Shown here in pieces: positions 56,327 to 64,000 of a stretch of DNA of 64,000 nucleotides. This DNA is from Streptomyces composti. Lineage in GTDB: Bacteria; Actinomycetota; Actinomycetes; Streptomycetales; Streptomycetaceae. Within the stretch, counting starts at the first letter, position 1. Every line of letters begins with the position of its first letter. The stretch spans positions 1 to 64,000 of the forward strand of contig NZ_JAATEM010000020.1 in NCBI RefSeq assembly GCF_012034205.1, read 5' to 3'. The translations under genes and the position numbers were made by a program. Under the pieces are notes generated by a model. The model was not told where the DNA came from. It searched no databases and saw only the letters and a program-made list of their open reading frames with translations.

Positions 56327-58537
56327 GTGTATGCCGATTCATCCGTCCAGGGGTCGTATCAGGGCGTCGCCCCGCCTGCCACGGGCGTCTTCGCCCTGCC
56401 CGAGCGGCCGGCGGCCAAGGCCGATCCGGCGCTGATCGCCGACGACGAGCGGCACTTCGCGGCACTGGCCGCCTGTCTTCAGCAGACGATCGCCGAGCTC
56501 TCGGCCCGGCTCGACGCCGAGCGCAGGGCGCCGGGCGGGCTCGGGCGGCACGCCATGGACCGGGACGCGGAGATCCACCGGCTCTCCGCACGCCTGCGCA
56601 CCCTGCGCCGGTTCGGGCTCGACCTGTGTCTCGGTCGCATGGTCGCCGAGGACGGCACGGAGCCCGTCTACGTGGGCAGGCTCGGCCTGACGGACAGCAC
56701 GGGGCGGCGGCTGCTGGTCGACTGGCGCTCCCCCGCGGCCGAACCCTTCTTCGGCGCGACGCACGCCAACCCGATGGGACTGACCAGCCGCCGCAGGTAC
56801 CGCTGGACCGACGGCCGGATCAGCGACTACTGGGACGAGGTGTTCACCCCGGACGGGCTGGAGCGGCATGCCGCGCTCGACGACCAGTCGGCGTTCATCG
56901 CCGGCCTCGGCGGCAGCCGCTCGGCACGGATGCGGGACGTGCTGGCCACCCTCCAGGCCGACCAGGACGCCGTCATCCGCGCGGGATCGCGCGGCGCCCT
57001 CGTGGTGGACGGGGGCCCCGGCACCGGCAAGACGGTCGTCGCCCTGCACCGTTCCGCCTATCTGCTGCACTCCGACCCGCGGCTCAGGCAGCGCAGCGGC
57101 GGTGTCCTGTTCGTCGGACCGCACCGGCCCTATCTGGCGTATGTCGCCGATGTGCTGCCGAGCCTGGGCGAGGAGGGAGTGCAGACCTGCACCCTGCGGG
57201 ATCTGGTCGCGGAGGGCGCCTCGGCGGTGGCGGAGACCGATCCGGAAGCGGCGCGGCTGAAGGCGTCCGCGGACATGGTGCGGGCGATCGAGAAGGCGGT
57301 CCGCTTCTACGAGGAGCCGCCCGCCGAGGGCATGACCGTGGTCACCCCGTGGTCCGAGGTGCGGCTGACCGCAGCCGACTGGGCCGCGGCCTTCGATGCG
57401 GCGGAGCCGGGGACACCGCACAACGAGGCGCGCGAACAGGTCTGGGAGGAGCTGCTCACCATCCTGGTGAGCAGGCACGACGACACGGTTCCCGAGGAGC
57501 AGCTGCGCGTCTCGCTGCGGCGGAACAGGGAGCTGGTCGCGGCGCTCGGCCGGGCGTGGCCGCTGCTGGAGGCGGCCGATGTCGTCGCGGACCTGTGGTC
57601 CGTGCCCGCGTATCTGCGGATGTGCGCGCCCTGGCTGAGCCGTGCGGAGGTGCGCCTGCTGCAGCGCGCGGAGCCGCGGGCGTGGACGGTGTCCGACCTG
57701 CCGCTGCTGGACGCGGCACGGCAGCGGCTCGGCGACCCGGAGACGGCCCGGCGCAAGCGCCGGCAGGAGGCCGTGCTGGCCGCCCAGCGCGAGCGGATGA
57801 ACCAGGTCGTCGACAACCTGATCGCGGCCGCGGCCGACTCCGGTGCGGACGGCGACGACGGGGAGGGCCTGGTGACGATGCTGCGCGGGCAGGACGCGCA
57901 GGTCAGCCTGGTCGACGAGTCCGAGCTGGCGGTGCCGGCGCCGGATCTGCTGGCCGGCCCGTTCGCGCACATCGTGGTGGACGAGGCACAGGAGCTCACC
58001 GACGCCGAGTGGCAGATGCTGCTGCAGCGGTGCCCGTCCCGCAGCTTCACCGTGGTCGGGGACCGCGCGCAGGCGCGGCACGGGTTCCCGGAGTCCTGGC
58101 GGGAGCGGCTGGAGCGGGTCGGCTTCGACCGGATCGAGTCGGCGTCGCTGACGATCAATTACCGGACGCCCGAGGAGATCATGACCGAGGCCGAACCGGT
58201 GATCCGGGCCGTGCTGCCGGACGCCAATGTGCCGACGTCGGTGCGCAGCACCGGCGTCCCCGTCCAGTACGGATCCGTCGCCGAGCGGGACTCGGTCCTG
58301 GACGCCTGGCTCGCCGAGCACGCCGAGGGCACCGCGTGTGTCATCGGTGATCCCGCGTTCCGGCCGTCCTCACCGCGGGTGCGTTCGCTGACCCCCGGGC
58401 TCGCGAAGGGCCTCGAGTTCGACCTGGTCGTCCTGGTCGGTCCGGAGAGCTTCGGCGAGGGCATCGAGGGGGCGGTGGACCACTATGTCGCGATGACGCG
58501 CGCCACCCAGCGGCTCGTGGTCCTGACCGGCCGCTGA
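56327..58537 (+). CDS. helR: RNA polymerase-recycling ATPase HelR (HelD family)
   Basis: 736-aa SF1 helicase-like ATPase that binds RNA polymerase. The N-terminal coiled-coil arm (residues about 35-100, LAACLQQTIAELSARLDAERRA, HRLSARLRTLRRFG) reaches the enzyme's channel. The HelD block LLVDWRSPAAEPFFGAT follows. Walker A is VVDGGPGTGKTVVALHRSAYLL (about 226-247), and the UvrD-type motifs HIVVDEAQELTDAEWQMLLQR, VVGDRAQARHG and LTINYRTPEEI come later. In Streptomyces, HelR displaces rifamycin from RNA polymerase and gives resistance. The RAE upstream fits that role. GTG at 56327, 9 nt after GGGGAG. Confidence 0.92.
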   Translation: MYADSSVQGSYQGVAPPATGVFALPERPAAKADPALIADDERHFAALAACLQQTIAELSARLDAERRAPGGLGRHAMDRDAEIHRLSARLRTLRRFGLDLCLGRMVAEDGTEPVYVGRLGLTDSTGRRLLVDWRSPAAEPFFGATHANPMGLTSRRRYRWTDGRISDYWDEVFTPDGLERHAALDDQSAFIAGLGGSRSARMRDVLATLQADQDAVIRAGSRGALVVDGGPGTGKTVVALHRSAYLLHSDPRLRQRSGGVLFVGPHRPYLAYVADVLPSLGEEGVQTCTLRDLVAEGASAVAETDPEAARLKASADMVRAIEKAVRFYEEPPAEGMTVVTPWSEVRLTAADWAAAFDAAEPGTPHNEAREQVWEELLTILVSRHDDTVPEEQLRVSLRRNRELVAALGRAWPLLEAADVVADLWSVPAYLRMCAPWLSRAEVRLLQRAEPRAWTVSDLPLLDAARQRLGDPETARRKRRQEAVLAAQRERMNQVVDNLIAAAADSGADGDDGEGLVTMLRGQDAQVSLVDESELAVPAPDLLAGPFAHIVVDEAQELTDAEWQMLLQRCPSRSFTVVGDRAQARHGFPESWRERLERVGFDRIESASLTINYRTPEEIMTEAEPVIRAVLPDANVPTSVRSTGVPVQYGSVAERDSVLDAWLAEHAEGTACVIGDPAFRPSSPRVRSLTPGLAKGLEFDLVVLVGPESFGEGIEGAVDHYVAMTRATQRLVVLTGR

Positions 58538-58595
58538 CGGTGCGCGGCCGGGTGCCCGCTCGCGGCTCTCGAGGTGCCGGGGCGCGGGCGAGCGC

Positions 58596-59414
58596 TCAGC
58601 CCTGCGACGGATCGAGCACCACGAAGTCGGCGTTCGCCCGGTCCAGGCACACCGCCAGCCGGCCCACGCCCTCGGCGTCCTCCGGGCCCATCTGCACGGT
58701 GCCGCCGTTCTCGGTGGCGGTGGCGACGGCCGCGTCGCAGTCGTCGACGGCGAAGACCGGATGCCAGTACGGGCGGCCCTGGTTGAGCGCCAGGTCCTCC
58801 TCGCCGAGCTGCATCATGCCGCCGTGCATGCGTTCCTCGGGCTGCCCCGCGGGAGTGATCATGTGATAGGTACCGCCGTCGCCGGGCATGCCCATCTCGG
58901 TGTACCGCCAGCCGAAGACCTGGGTGTAGAACTCCTTGGACGCGGCGACGTCGGTGGTCATCAGCTCGGTCCAGCACAGCGAGCCCGGCTCGTCCACCAG
59001 TTCCGCGCCCTTGCTGGTGCCCGACTGCCAGACCGCGAACTGGCCGCCCAGCGGGTCGGTGTACTGGGCCATGCGGCCCCATTCGTCGAGGTCCGTGGGG
59101 GCGACCCGGACGCTGCCGCCGGCCCGCTCCACGGCCTGGGTGGTGGCGTCGGCGTCGGGAACGCTGTAGTAGATCATCCAGGCCGGGCGGGCTCCCTTCT
59201 CGGTGAGCTTGCCGAGCCCCGCGACGATCTTGCCGTTCTTGCGGAACATCCCCCCTTCCATGTCCTGTCCGTTCCCGCCATCGCCGTTCTCGCCCTCCAT
59301 GGCCTCGTAGTCCCAGCCGAACACCGAGCTGTAGAAGGCGGCGGCGGCCGGGACGTCGGGGGCGCCGAGGTCGAGGAAACAGGGGGCACCGGGGGCGTAG
59401 TCGGTGGTGATCAC
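58596..59414 (-). CDS. VOC (glyoxalase/bleomycin-resistance) family protein with two domains
   Basis: 272-aa protein of two VOC domains (about residues 8-125 and 140-268), each starting with a strand pair like PGAPCFLDLGAPDVPAAAAFYSSVFGWDYE and GSLCWTELMTTDVAASKEFYTQVFGWRYTEMG. The pattern VADCDAAVATATENGGTVQMGPEDAEGVGRLAVCLDRANADFVVLDPSQG closes the second. It resembles the mycobacterial Cfp30B/CFP32 group, with no confirmed reaction. The start is GTG 59414 after AAAGGGA. Confidence 0.9.
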   Translation of the reverse strand: MITTDYAPGAPCFLDLGAPDVPAAAAFYSSVFGWDYEAMEGENGDGGNGQDMEGGMFRKNGKIVAGLGKLTEKGARPAWMIYYSVPDADATTQAVERAGGSVRVAPTDLDEWGRMAQYTDPLGGQFAVWQSGTSKGAELVDEPGSLCWTELMTTDVAASKEFYTQVFGWRYTEMGMPGDGGTYHMITPAGQPEERMHGGMMQLGEEDLALNQGRPYWHPVFAVDDCDAAVATATENGGTVQMGPEDAEGVGRLAVCLDRANADFVVLDPSQG

Positions 59415-59496
59415 GATGGTCCCTTTCGCTGAGTGCTCCTCGACTCAGCGTGACACCGGCCACTGACAACCGCCCGTCGCCCGGCGCCGTCCGGGC

Positions 59497-60075
59497 CTAC
59501 TCGGCGGCCACGACGCGCTCGACGGCGGCGGTCACCAGCCGTTCCCGCTCGGCCTCGCCGAAGACGTCCGGCAGGGTGAGCTGCTCCACGATGAGCCAGT
59601 TGAGAGCCAGGTAGAGCAGCTTCACGGCGGTGGCGTCGCCGGGCAGTCCCGACTCCTCGTGGTAGGAGACGTTGGCGTCGACGTCCGCGCGGACCCGCTC
59701 GGTGAGCAGCTTGCGCAGGCCGGGCCGGCGGGTGGACTCCAGGCGCAGTTCCAGCAGGGCCAGGTAGCCGGTGCGGAAGGAGGCGATGCGGCCGACGAGT
59801 TCGCGCATCAGCCGGGCGTAGGTCTCGCGGTCCCGTCCGGCGGCCCGCTGGCGGGCGATGGTGGCCTCGTCGGGCTGGAGCCGCTCGTAGACCCGGGCGC
59901 CGGCCTGCATCAGCAGGTCGTCGCGGTTGGCGAAGTAGTTGGACGCCGTCCCGGTGGGGACGCCGGCCTCGCCGTCGACCGCGCGGAACGTCAGGCCGCG
60001 GGCGCCCTCCCTGGCCAGTACCTCGATCGCGGCGTCGACGAGGGCGGCGCGCCGCTGGTCGTTCCGCCTCACCAT
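59497..60075 (-). CDS. TetR/AcrR family regulator
   Basis: 192-aa repressor. The N-terminal helix-turn-helix is RRAALVDAAIEVLAREGARGLTFRAVDGEAGVPTGTASNYFANRDDLLMQAGARVYERL (residues 6-64). The ligand-binding helices follow (about 75-192, including LMRELVGRIASFRTGYLALLELRLESTRRPGL). GGGAGGGG lies 2-3 nt before the ATG at 60075. A palindrome 46-69 bp upstream is likely its autoregulatory site. The target genes are unknown; the neighbouring VOC gene is a candidate. Confidence 0.92.
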   Translation of the reverse strand: MVRRNDQRRAALVDAAIEVLAREGARGLTFRAVDGEAGVPTGTASNYFANRDDLLMQAGARVYERLQPDEATIARQRAAGRDRETYARLMRELVGRIASFRTGYLALLELRLESTRRPGLRKLLTERVRADVDANVSYHEESGLPGDATAVKLLYLALNWLIVEQLTLPDVFGEAERERLVTAAVERVVAAE

Positions 60076-60120
60076 GGCCCCTCCCGGAGGTGCGCGCGTT
60101 CTGCGCCGGACTCGGAGTAC

Positions 60121-60144
60121 TTCAGGCACAGTACTACGCCTGGA
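60121..60144. promoter_or_regulatory. candidate TetR autoregulatory operator
   Basis: A 24-bp imperfect palindrome centred on AGTACT (60130-60135), with CAGGC (60123-60127) and GCCTG (60138-60142) arms. It overlaps a minus-strand TACTGT -10 candidate for the tetR gene. Confidence 0.55.
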
Positions 60145-60214
60145 GTCCTCTGGTCCCCGGGAGGCGGGGACCCGCGGGGAGATGCCGGGCCGGCGCCTCC
60201 CCGCGGGGGTGCCG

Positions 60215-63200
60215 TCAGGTGAGTTCGACGAGGAGGTCGCCGCCCTCGACCTGCTGGATGCGGTTGATGGCCAGGCGGCCGACCGTGCCGGCCCTGGGGG
60301 CCGTGATCGCCGCTTCCATCTTCATCGCCTCGATGGTGGCCACCGTGGCGCCCGCCTCCACCTCGTCGCCCTCGGAGACCGCGAGGGTCACCACGCCCGC
60401 GAAGGGCGCCGCGACATGGTTCGGGTTGTTCCGGTCGGCCTTCTCGGTGGCAGGGACGTCGGAGGCCGCCGCCCGGTCGCGGACCTGGATGGGCCGCAGC
60501 TGGCCGTTGAGGGTGGACATCACGGTGCGCATGCCGCGCTCGTCGGCGTCGCCGATCGCCTGCAGCTCGATGAGCAGCCGCACACCGGGCTCGAGGTCGA
60601 CGCCGTACTCCTTGCCCGGGCGCAGCCCGTAGAAGAAGGCCTTGCTGTCCAGGACGCTGGTGTCGCCGAAGCTCTGCCGGTGCGTCTCGAACTCGCGGGT
60701 GGGTCCGGGGAACAGCAGCCGGTTGAGCGTGTTCCGCCGGTCCTTGGCCAGCCCGGCCCGGTCGTCCGCGGACAGCTCCTGGACCCGCTCGGGTGCGGGG
60801 CGGCCCTTGAGCGCCTTGGTGCGGAACGGCTCGGGCCAGCCGCCGGGCGGGGTGCCCAGCTCGCCGTGGAGGAAGCCGATCACGGAGTCCGGGATGTCGT
60901 ACCGGCCGGGGTCGGCCTCGAAGTCCTCCGGGGAGACGCCCGCGCCCACCAGATGCAGGGCGAGGTCGCCGACCACCTTGGAGGAGGGGGTCACCTTCAC
61001 CAGGCGGCCGAGCATCCGGTCGGCGGCGGCGTACATCGCCTCGATGTCCTCGAAGCGGTCGCCGAGACCGAGGGCGATGGCCTGGGTACGCAGGTTGGAC
61101 AGCTGGCCGCCGGGGATCTCGTGGTGGTAGACGCGGCCGGTCGGGGAGGCCAGGCCCGCCTCGAAGGGGGCGTAGACCTTGCGGACGCTCTCCCAGTACG
61201 GCTCCAGGTCGCCGACCGCCTGCAGGTCGAGCCCGGTGGGCCGCTCGGAGTGGTCGGTCGCGGCGACGATCGCCGACAGGGGCGGCTGGGAGGTGGTGCC
61301 GGCCATGGACGCCACGGCCCCGTCGACCGCGTCCACCCCGGCCTGGATCGCCGCGAGGTAGGTGGCGAGCTGGCCGCCCGCGGTGTCGTGCGTGTGCAGG
61401 TGCACCGGCAGGTCGAACTCGCGGCGCAGCGCGGAGACCAGCTTGGCCGCCGCGGGCGCGCGCAGCAGGCCCGCCATGTCCTTGACGGCCAGTACATGGG
61501 CGCCGGCCTCGACGATCTGCTCGGCGAGGCGCAGGTAGTAGTCGAGGGTGTAGAGGCGCTCGCCCGGGTCGGACAGGTCGGCGGTGTAGCAGAGCGCGAC
61601 CTCGGCGACGGCGGTGCCGGTCTCACGCACGGCCTCGATGGCGGGACGCATCTGGCTGACGTCGTTGAGCGCGTCGAAGATGCGGAAGATGTCGATGCCG
61701 GTGGCCGCAGCCTCCTGCACGAAGGCGTCGGTGACCTCGGTCGGGTAGGGGGTGTAGCCGACGGTGTTGCGGCCACGCAGCAGCATCTGCAGGCAGATGT
61801 TGGGGACCGCCTCGCGCAGGGCGGCCAGCCGCTCCCAGGGGTCCTCGGCGAGGAACCGCAGGGCGACGTCGTAGGTGGCGCCGCCCCAGCACTCCAGGGA
61901 CAGCAGCTCCGGAAGCGTGTGCGCGACCACGGGCGCGACGGCCAGCATGTCCTTGGTGCGCACCCGGGTGGCCAGCAGCGACTGGTGGGCGTCGCGGAAG
62001 GTGGTGTCGGTGACGCCGAGGGCCGGGGACTCGCGCAGCCGGCGGGCGAAGCCCTCGGGGCCGAGTTCGGTGAGCCGCTGCCGGGAGCCGGCGGGCGGCT
62101 GCCCGGTGGGGCGCGGCGGCAGCTTGACCAGCGGGTCGGGCAGGTCGGGCCGCTCGCCGTGCGGCTTGTTCACCGTGACGTCGGCGAGATAGGTGAGCAG
62201 CTTGGTGCCGCGGTCGGCGGAGTGACGGGCGGTCAGCAGGTGCGGGCGCTGCTCGATGAAGGAGGTGGTGACGTGTCCCGCCTGGAACTCGGGGTCGTCG
62301 AGGACCGCCTGCAGGAACGGGATGTTGGTGGCCACGCCGCGGATGCGGAACTCGGCCACGGCGCGGCGGGCGCGGCCCACGGCGGTGGCGAAGTCGCGCC
62401 CGCGGCAGGTGAGCTTGACCAGCATGGAGTCGAAGTGGGCGCTGATCTCGGTGCCGGCGTGGGTGGTGCCGCCGTCCAGGCGGATGCCGGAGCCGCCCGG
62501 CGAGCGGTAGGCGCTGATCCGTCCGGTGTCCGGGCGGAAGCCGTTGGCCGGGTCCTCGGTGGTGATGCGGCACTGCAGGGCGGCGCCGCGCAGGGTGATC
62601 GACTCCTGGGAGAGCCCGAGGTCGGTGAGGGTCTCACCGGCGGCGATGCGCAGCTGCGACTGGACGAGGTCGACGTCGGTGACCTCCTCGGTGACCGTGT
62701 GCTCGACCTGGATACGCGGGTTCATCTCGATGAAGACGTGGTTGCCGTCGCGGTCGAGGAGGAACTCCACGGTGCCGGCGTTGCGGTAGCCGATCTGCCG
62801 GGCGAACCGCACGGCGTCGGCGCAGATCCGCTCGCGCAGCTCCGGGTCGAGATCGGGGGCCGGGGCCAGCTCGATGACCTTCTGGTGGCGGCGCTGCACG
62901 GAGCAGTCCCGCTCGAAGAGGTGGATGACGTCGCCCTCGCCGTCGGCGAGGATCTGCACCTCGATGTGGCGGGGGTCGACGACGGCCTTCTCCAGGAAGA
63001 CGGTGGGGTCGCCGAAGGCGGAGGCCGCCTCCCGGGACGCCGCCTCGACGGCCTCCCTCAGCTGGGCGGGGTCCTCGACGCGCCGCATGCCGCGCCCGCC
63101 GCCGCCCGCGACCGCCTTGACGAACACCGGGAAACCGATGTCCTCGGCGGCCCGCAGCAGCTCGTCCACGTCCGTGGAGGGCTGGGAGGAGCCGAGGACG

Positions 63201-63589
63201 GGGACGCCGGCCTCGCGGGCGGCGGCCACCGCGCGGGCCTTGTTCCCGGTCAGCTCGAGGATGTCGGCGCTGGGCCCGACGAAGGTGATGCCGGCCCGTT
63301 CGCAGGCGCGGGCCAGCTCGGGGTTCTCGGAGAGGAAGCCGTACCCCGGGTAGACGGCGTCGGCTCCGGCGCGGCGCGCGGCGCGGATGATCTCGTCCAC
63401 GGAGAGATACGCGCGCACCGGGTGACCGGGCTCACCGATCTCGTAGGCCTCGTCGGCCTTGAGCCGGTGCAGCGAGTTGCGGTCCTCGTACGGGAAGACA
63501 GCGACGGTACGGGCGCCCAGCTCGTACCCCGCGCGGAACGCCCGGATCGCGATCTCACCGCGGTTGGCGACGAGCACCTTGCGGAACAT
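60215..63589 (-). CDS. pyc: pyruvate carboxylase
   Basis: 1124-aa biotin enzyme that makes oxaloacetate from pyruvate, bicarbonate and ATP. Biotin carboxylase spans about residues 1-455 (FRKVLVANRGEIAIRAFRAG, FVKAVAGGGGRGMRRV, VEFLLDRDGNHVFIEMNPRIQVEHTVTEEVTDVDLVQSQL). The carboxyltransferase spans about 530-800 (TFRDAHQSLLATRVRTKDM, ECWGGATYDVALRFLAEDPWERL, HTHDTAGGQLATYLAAIQAGVDAVDGAVASM). The biotin domain has lysine about 1090 in EAMKMEAAI. The length is the usual one for the single-chain type. AAGGGA is 6 nt before the ATG. It replenishes the TCA cycle. Confidence 0.97.
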   Translation of the reverse strand: MFRKVLVANRGEIAIRAFRAGYELGARTVAVFPYEDRNSLHRLKADEAYEIGEPGHPVRAYLSVDEIIRAARRAGADAVYPGYGFLSENPELARACERAGITFVGPSADILELTGNKARAVAAAREAGVPVLGSSQPSTDVDELLRAAEDIGFPVFVKAVAGGGGRGMRRVEDPAQLREAVEAASREAASAFGDPTVFLEKAVVDPRHIEVQILADGEGDVIHLFERDCSVQRRHQKVIELAPAPDLDPELRERICADAVRFARQIGYRNAGTVEFLLDRDGNHVFIEMNPRIQVEHTVTEEVTDVDLVQSQLRIAAGETLTDLGLSQESITLRGAALQCRITTEDPANGFRPDTGRISAYRSPGGSGIRLDGGTTHAGTEISAHFDSMLVKLTCRGRDFATAVGRARRAVAEFRIRGVATNIPFLQAVLDDPEFQAGHVTTSFIEQRPHLLTARHSADRGTKLLTYLADVTVNKPHGERPDLPDPLVKLPPRPTGQPPAGSRQRLTELGPEGFARRLRESPALGVTDTTFRDAHQSLLATRVRTKDMLAVAPVVAHTLPELLSLECWGGATYDVALRFLAEDPWERLAALREAVPNICLQMLLRGRNTVGYTPYPTEVTDAFVQEAAATGIDIFRIFDALNDVSQMRPAIEAVRETGTAVAEVALCYTADLSDPGERLYTLDYYLRLAEQIVEAGAHVLAVKDMAGLLRAPAAAKLVSALRREFDLPVHLHTHDTAGGQLATYLAAIQAGVDAVDGAVASMAGTTSQPPLSAIVAATDHSERPTGLDLQAVGDLEPYWESVRKVYAPFEAGLASPTGRVYHHEIPGGQLSNLRTQAIALGLGDRFEDIEAMYAAADRMLGRLVKVTPSSKVVGDLALHLVGAGVSPEDFEADPGRYDIPDSVIGFLHGELGTPPGGWPEPFRTKALKGRPAPERVQELSADDRAGLAKDRRNTLNRLLFPGPTREFETHRQSFGDTSVLDSKAFFYGLRPGKEYGVDLEPGVRLLIELQAIGDADERGMRTVMSTLNGQLRPIQVRDRAAASDVPATEKADRNNPNHVAAPFAGVVTLAVSEGDEVEAGATVATIEAMKMEAAITAPRAGTVGRLAINRIQQVEGGDLLVELT

Positions 63590-63679
63590 TGGTGATCCCT
63601 TCAGCCTGCCGGTGACGAAGACCATCGTGTCGGTGGCCGGCCGGATACGCCATGTGAGCCGGGCCACTCCACGAACCGA

Positions 63680-63710
63680 GGGCCGCGGAGGACGTCCTCC
63701 TCCGCGGCCC
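63680..63710 (-). terminator. terminator of the subtilase gene
   Basis: A perfect 13-bp stem (GGGCCGCGGAGGA with TCCTCCGCGGCCC, 5-nt loop) lies 22 nt after the protease stop and before the pyc start. Confidence 0.75.
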
Positions 63711-63731
63711 CCGGCGGGTGCGTGGCGTGGT

Positions 63732-64000
63732 CTACTCGGTGACCCGCAGCAGCTTGTTGGGGGTTCCGGTGCCCGGGTTGCTGATCTTGTCGGGGGTGGC
63801 CCTCTCGGTCAGCGCCTCGGCCACGGCGTCGGGCGTGGCGCCGGGGTCGGCGGACAGGTACACCGCGGCGGCGCCCGCGACGTGCGGGGAGGCCATGGAG
63901 GTGCCGGAGATGGTCCTGGTGCCGTCGTCGCTGTCGTTCCAGGCGGAGGTGATCTCGGAACCGGGGGCGTAGAGGTCCACGACGGAGCCGTAGTTGGAGA
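63732..64000 (-). CDS. subtilase family (S8) serine protease, C-terminal part
   Basis: Partial gene cut by the window edge; only the last 89 residues or so are visible. They contain SNYGSVVDLYAPGSEITSA, the catalytic-serine motif GTSMASPHVAGAAAVYLS and a C-terminal helix ending at KLLRVTE. The layout matches secreted Streptomyces proteinase-K-like proteases, where the gene ends shortly after the catalytic domain. The catalytic Asp and His lie beyond the window. Confidence 0.92.
   Translation of the reverse strand, partial: SNYGSVVDLYAPGSEITSAWNDSDDGTRTISGTSMASPHVAGAAAVYLSADPGATPDAVAEALTERATPDKISNPGTGTPNKLLRVTE

Noticed and set aside
59939..63595. Long plus-strand open frame of about 1200 codons opposite pyc
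   Set aside because: It mirrors pyruvate carboxylase on the other strand and has no recognisable domain.

Overview
The window is high-GC actinobacterial DNA, almost certainly a Streptomyces chromosome. Third positions are nearly all G/C, GTG and TTG starts are common, and Shine-Dalgarno (SD) sites are GGAGG-like. There is an isorenieratene-type crt cluster, an HspR-type HAIR operator, a rifamycin-associated element before a helR gene, an AnmK kinase, paired cold-shock proteins and two PAS/GAF/SpoIIE phosphatases. I saw no tRNA, rRNA, CRISPR array, insertion sequence or prophage.

Layout. 0-12 kb: mixed metabolism (an alpha/beta hydrolase, a methyltransferase, a PH-domain membrane protein, an AI-2E exporter, a CurA-like reductase, a heme/flavin membrane reductase, a dehydrogenase fused to an NTF2-like domain with a divergent LysR regulator, a uronate-dehydrogenase-like protein and a signalling phosphatase). 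12-19 kb: a DHFR-like protein, an MFS carrier translationally coupled to anmK (peptidoglycan amino-sugar salvage), a monooxygenase, a secreted EEP hydrolase, a second MFS carrier and a PPOX protein. 19-22.5 kb: an accessory Hsp70 operon in the order J-protein, DnaK, GrpE, with a HAIR operator inside its promoter. Its J-domain has lost the HPD histidine. 22.5-33.3 kb: a NAD(P)H-binding protein, a secreted aerolysin-like protein, a GH64 beta-1,3-glucanase behind a LacI-type palindrome, a USP/permease pair and a second phosphatase. 33.3-37.7 kb: a degenerate tandem repeat, a frameshifted DHA2 exporter, an EamA transporter and a CtaG/DUF2243 pair.

38-50.5 kb is the light/carotenoid block. An SDR-DUF2867 gene, photolyase, crtE, crtI, crtB and a Rieske gene run rightward. 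A damaged SRAP gene, crtY and crtT/crtU run leftward, coupled by ATGA overlaps. crtT and crtU share one uninterrupted reading frame, so a CrtT-CrtU fusion is predicted. GGPP made by CrtE would go to phytoene (CrtB), lycopene (CrtI), beta-carotene (CrtY) and isorenieratene (CrtU). No litR or litS gene is in the window.

50.8-64 kb: a GH109-type secreted oxidoreductase-fold hydrolase, a sugar acetyltransferase, two cold-shock genes sharing an 18-nt element (17/18) placed to be the first bases of both mRNAs, a MerR regulator, a DEAD-box helicase, helR with its RAE, a VOC protein, a TetR regulator with its own palindrome, pyruvate carboxylase, and the end of a subtilase cut by the window edge.

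The most notable observations are the CrtT-CrtU fusion, the shared csp 5' element, and the RPD J-protein in an HspR-type operon. Two genes carry lesions (DHA2 exporter, SRAP). These could be real pseudogenes or, for the single-base case, an assembly error.
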